Shown here one piece after another: positions 63,143-64,000 of a stretch of DNA of 64,000 bases; the first letter of the stretch is position 1; each line of letters begins with the position of its first letter. Source of the stretch: Terribacillus saccharophilus (GTDB lineage: Bacteria; Bacillota; Bacilli; Bacillales; Amphibacillaceae). A program made the translations under genes and the position numbers. Location: positions 558,001 through 622,000 of the forward strand of contig NZ_NPBD01000002.1 of assembly GCF_002272745.1 (NCBI RefSeq), in the 5' to 3' direction. Below the pieces are notes generated by a model. It made no database searches and had not been told where the DNA came from. It worked only from the letters and a program-made list of their open reading frames with translations.

Positions 63143-64000
63143 TTACCGATGCGCCATTTCGTTTCTTTCGTACTCCTGGACATGCTGCAGCCAAGCTGTC
63201 CCGCGCGGAACTTGCATCTCCTGACAGAAATAATCCCACACTGCACCAAACGGATAGCTCTTCAGCTCTTCCATCAGCATGAGTCTTTCAGTGAATTGTC
63301 CCTTCTCTTGATATTCCTTTAGCTCCGCATGCGGTGTCAGTAAAGCATATAGAAGCGCTTTTTGCATATTGCGGGTACCGATTACCCACGCAGCTACACG
63401 ATTTATGCTAGCATCAAAGAAATCGAGCCCGATTCGTATTGTATCAAGCGTATCATTACGAACTAGCTCATGCGCAATCTCCTTCAGTTCATCATCAAAT
63501 GTCACCACATGATCACTGTCCCAGCGAACCGGCCGTGATACATGCAACGCAATCTTATCTGTAAATGGAAGCGTGCCGCTGAGTTTGTTCGAAACCATTT
63601 CCGTCGGATGATAATGCCCGGTATCCATGAGCAAGTGCTTACCGCGAGTTAAAGCATATCCCATGTAAAATTCGTGAGAGCCGACAACATAAGACTCAGA
63701 ACCGATGCCGAACAACTTGCTTTCCACAGCATCAATATTGTAGTTTTCATCAATTTCAACAGCAAAGATCTGATCGAGTGAGCGCTTCAGGCGTTCTCTC
63801 GGTGTCAGACGATCACTAGGTACGTCTTTGTAGCCATCGGGTATCCAAATATTTGTAAGGCTCGCTGTACCGAGTTCTTTTCCGAAATACTCCCCGATCC
63901 GTCGTGAAGCGATGCAATGTTCTATCCAGAATTGACGTATTTCCTCATCTGGATGCGCAAGAGTTAATCCATCAGCAGCTTTACTATGAGAAAAGATTGT
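63143..64000 (-). CDS. rhaA: L-rhamnose isomerase, 3' part (runs off the window)
   Basis: 285 C-terminal residues of an enzyme converting L-rhamnose to L-rhamnulose. The frame is open to the right edge, so the 5' part lies beyond the window. Recognisable segments include [71 protein letters not shown] with metal-binding Asp and His, and [11 protein letters not shown]. It ends 54 bases before the DeoR start, suggesting one transcript. It anchors the whole region to rhamnose use. Confidence 0.94.
   Translation of the reverse strand, partial: TIFSHSKAADGLTLAHPDEEIRQFWIEHCIASRRIGEYFGKELGTASLTNIWIPDGYKDVPSDRLTPRERLKRSLDQIFAVEIDENYNIDAVESKLFGIGSESYVVGSHEFYMGYALTRGKHLLMDTGHYHPTEMVSNKLSGTLPFTDKIALHVSRPVRWDSDHVVTFDDELKEIAHELVRNDTLDTIRIGLDFFDASINRVAAWVIGTRNMQKALLYALLTPHAELKEYQEKGQFTERLMLMEELKSYPFGAVWDYFCQEMQVPRGTAWLQHVQEYERNEMAHR

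Noticed and set aside
1..64000. CRISPR arrays, insertion sequences, rRNA or tRNA genes
   Set aside because: No repeat-spacer pattern, transposase, rRNA or tRNA sequence was recognised on either strand.

Overview
The window looks like a chromosome segment from a spore-forming, low-to-moderate GC Gram-positive of the Bacillaceae. The evidence is a complete spoVA operon, the spoIIA-sigF operon, spoIIM, a YjcZ-type spore miniprotein, a Fur preceded by PerR boxes, CcpA-type cre sites, and gene order that follows Bacillus subtilis (the spoVA/spoIIA/dacF/pdp/punA/deoB/xerD/fur/spoIIM/nudF block, then yqk-yqj-yqi genes and the bkd operon). A halotolerant Bacillaceae such as Terribacillus is possible, but the genus cannot be fixed from the sequence alone. 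Almost all genes lie on the minus strand.

Layout: (1) 1-1400: YjcZ miniprotein, a stand-alone ribT, a possible 32-residue membrane peptide, and ppiB. (2) 1.4-9.5 kb: lysA, the spoVA operon (spoVAA-AB-AC-AD-AEB-AEA-AF) behind a sigma-G type promoter, and spoIIAA-spoIIAB-sigF behind a sigma-H type promoter. (3) 9.5-17.3 kb: dacF, the nucleoside/deoxyribose salvage trio deoB-punA-pdp, xerD, yqzK, fur, spoIIM, nudF. (4) 17.4-28.7 kb: housekeeping yqk/yqj genes (aldo-keto reductase, YqkB, SDR, M20 peptidases, glycerophosphodiesterase, namA, rnz, dinB, Prli42-like miniprotein, L,D-transpeptidase, YqjA, BrxB). (5) 28.7-38.6 kb: the branched-chain keto-acid operon bkdR-ptb-bcd-buk-lpdV-bkdAA-bkdAB-bkdB, with a BkdR that has lost the sigma-54 contact loop. 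(6) 38.6-39.4 kb: about 750 bp without a recognised gene, holding a long interrupted inverted repeat. (7) 39.4-64 kb: an aspartokinase, then an accessory sugar region. It holds an arabinose/fucose-isomerase-like protein, a GH78 alpha-L-rhamnosidase, a CUT1 ABC importer without its own ATPase, a YesM/YesN-type two-component pair, a frameshifted SDR pseudogene, the rhamnose importer rhaT-P-Q-S, a second YesM/YesN-type pair preceded by a RhaS-like lipoprotein, a DeoR regulator, and the 3' part of rhaA, which runs off the right edge.

How the sugar region probably works (inference): rhamnosyl oligosaccharides enter through the CUT1 permeases, are cut inside the cell by the rhamnosidase, and free L-rhamnose enters through RhaSTPQ and is isomerised by RhaA. 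Control seems to be layered: CcpA through five cre sites, a DeoR regulator, and two membrane kinase/AraC-type regulator pairs. One pair appears to be a three-gene sensor in which a lipoprotein paralogous to RhaS presents the ligand to the kinase. This sensor cassette, the degenerate BkdR, and the perfect PerR box at fur are the points most worth a second look.
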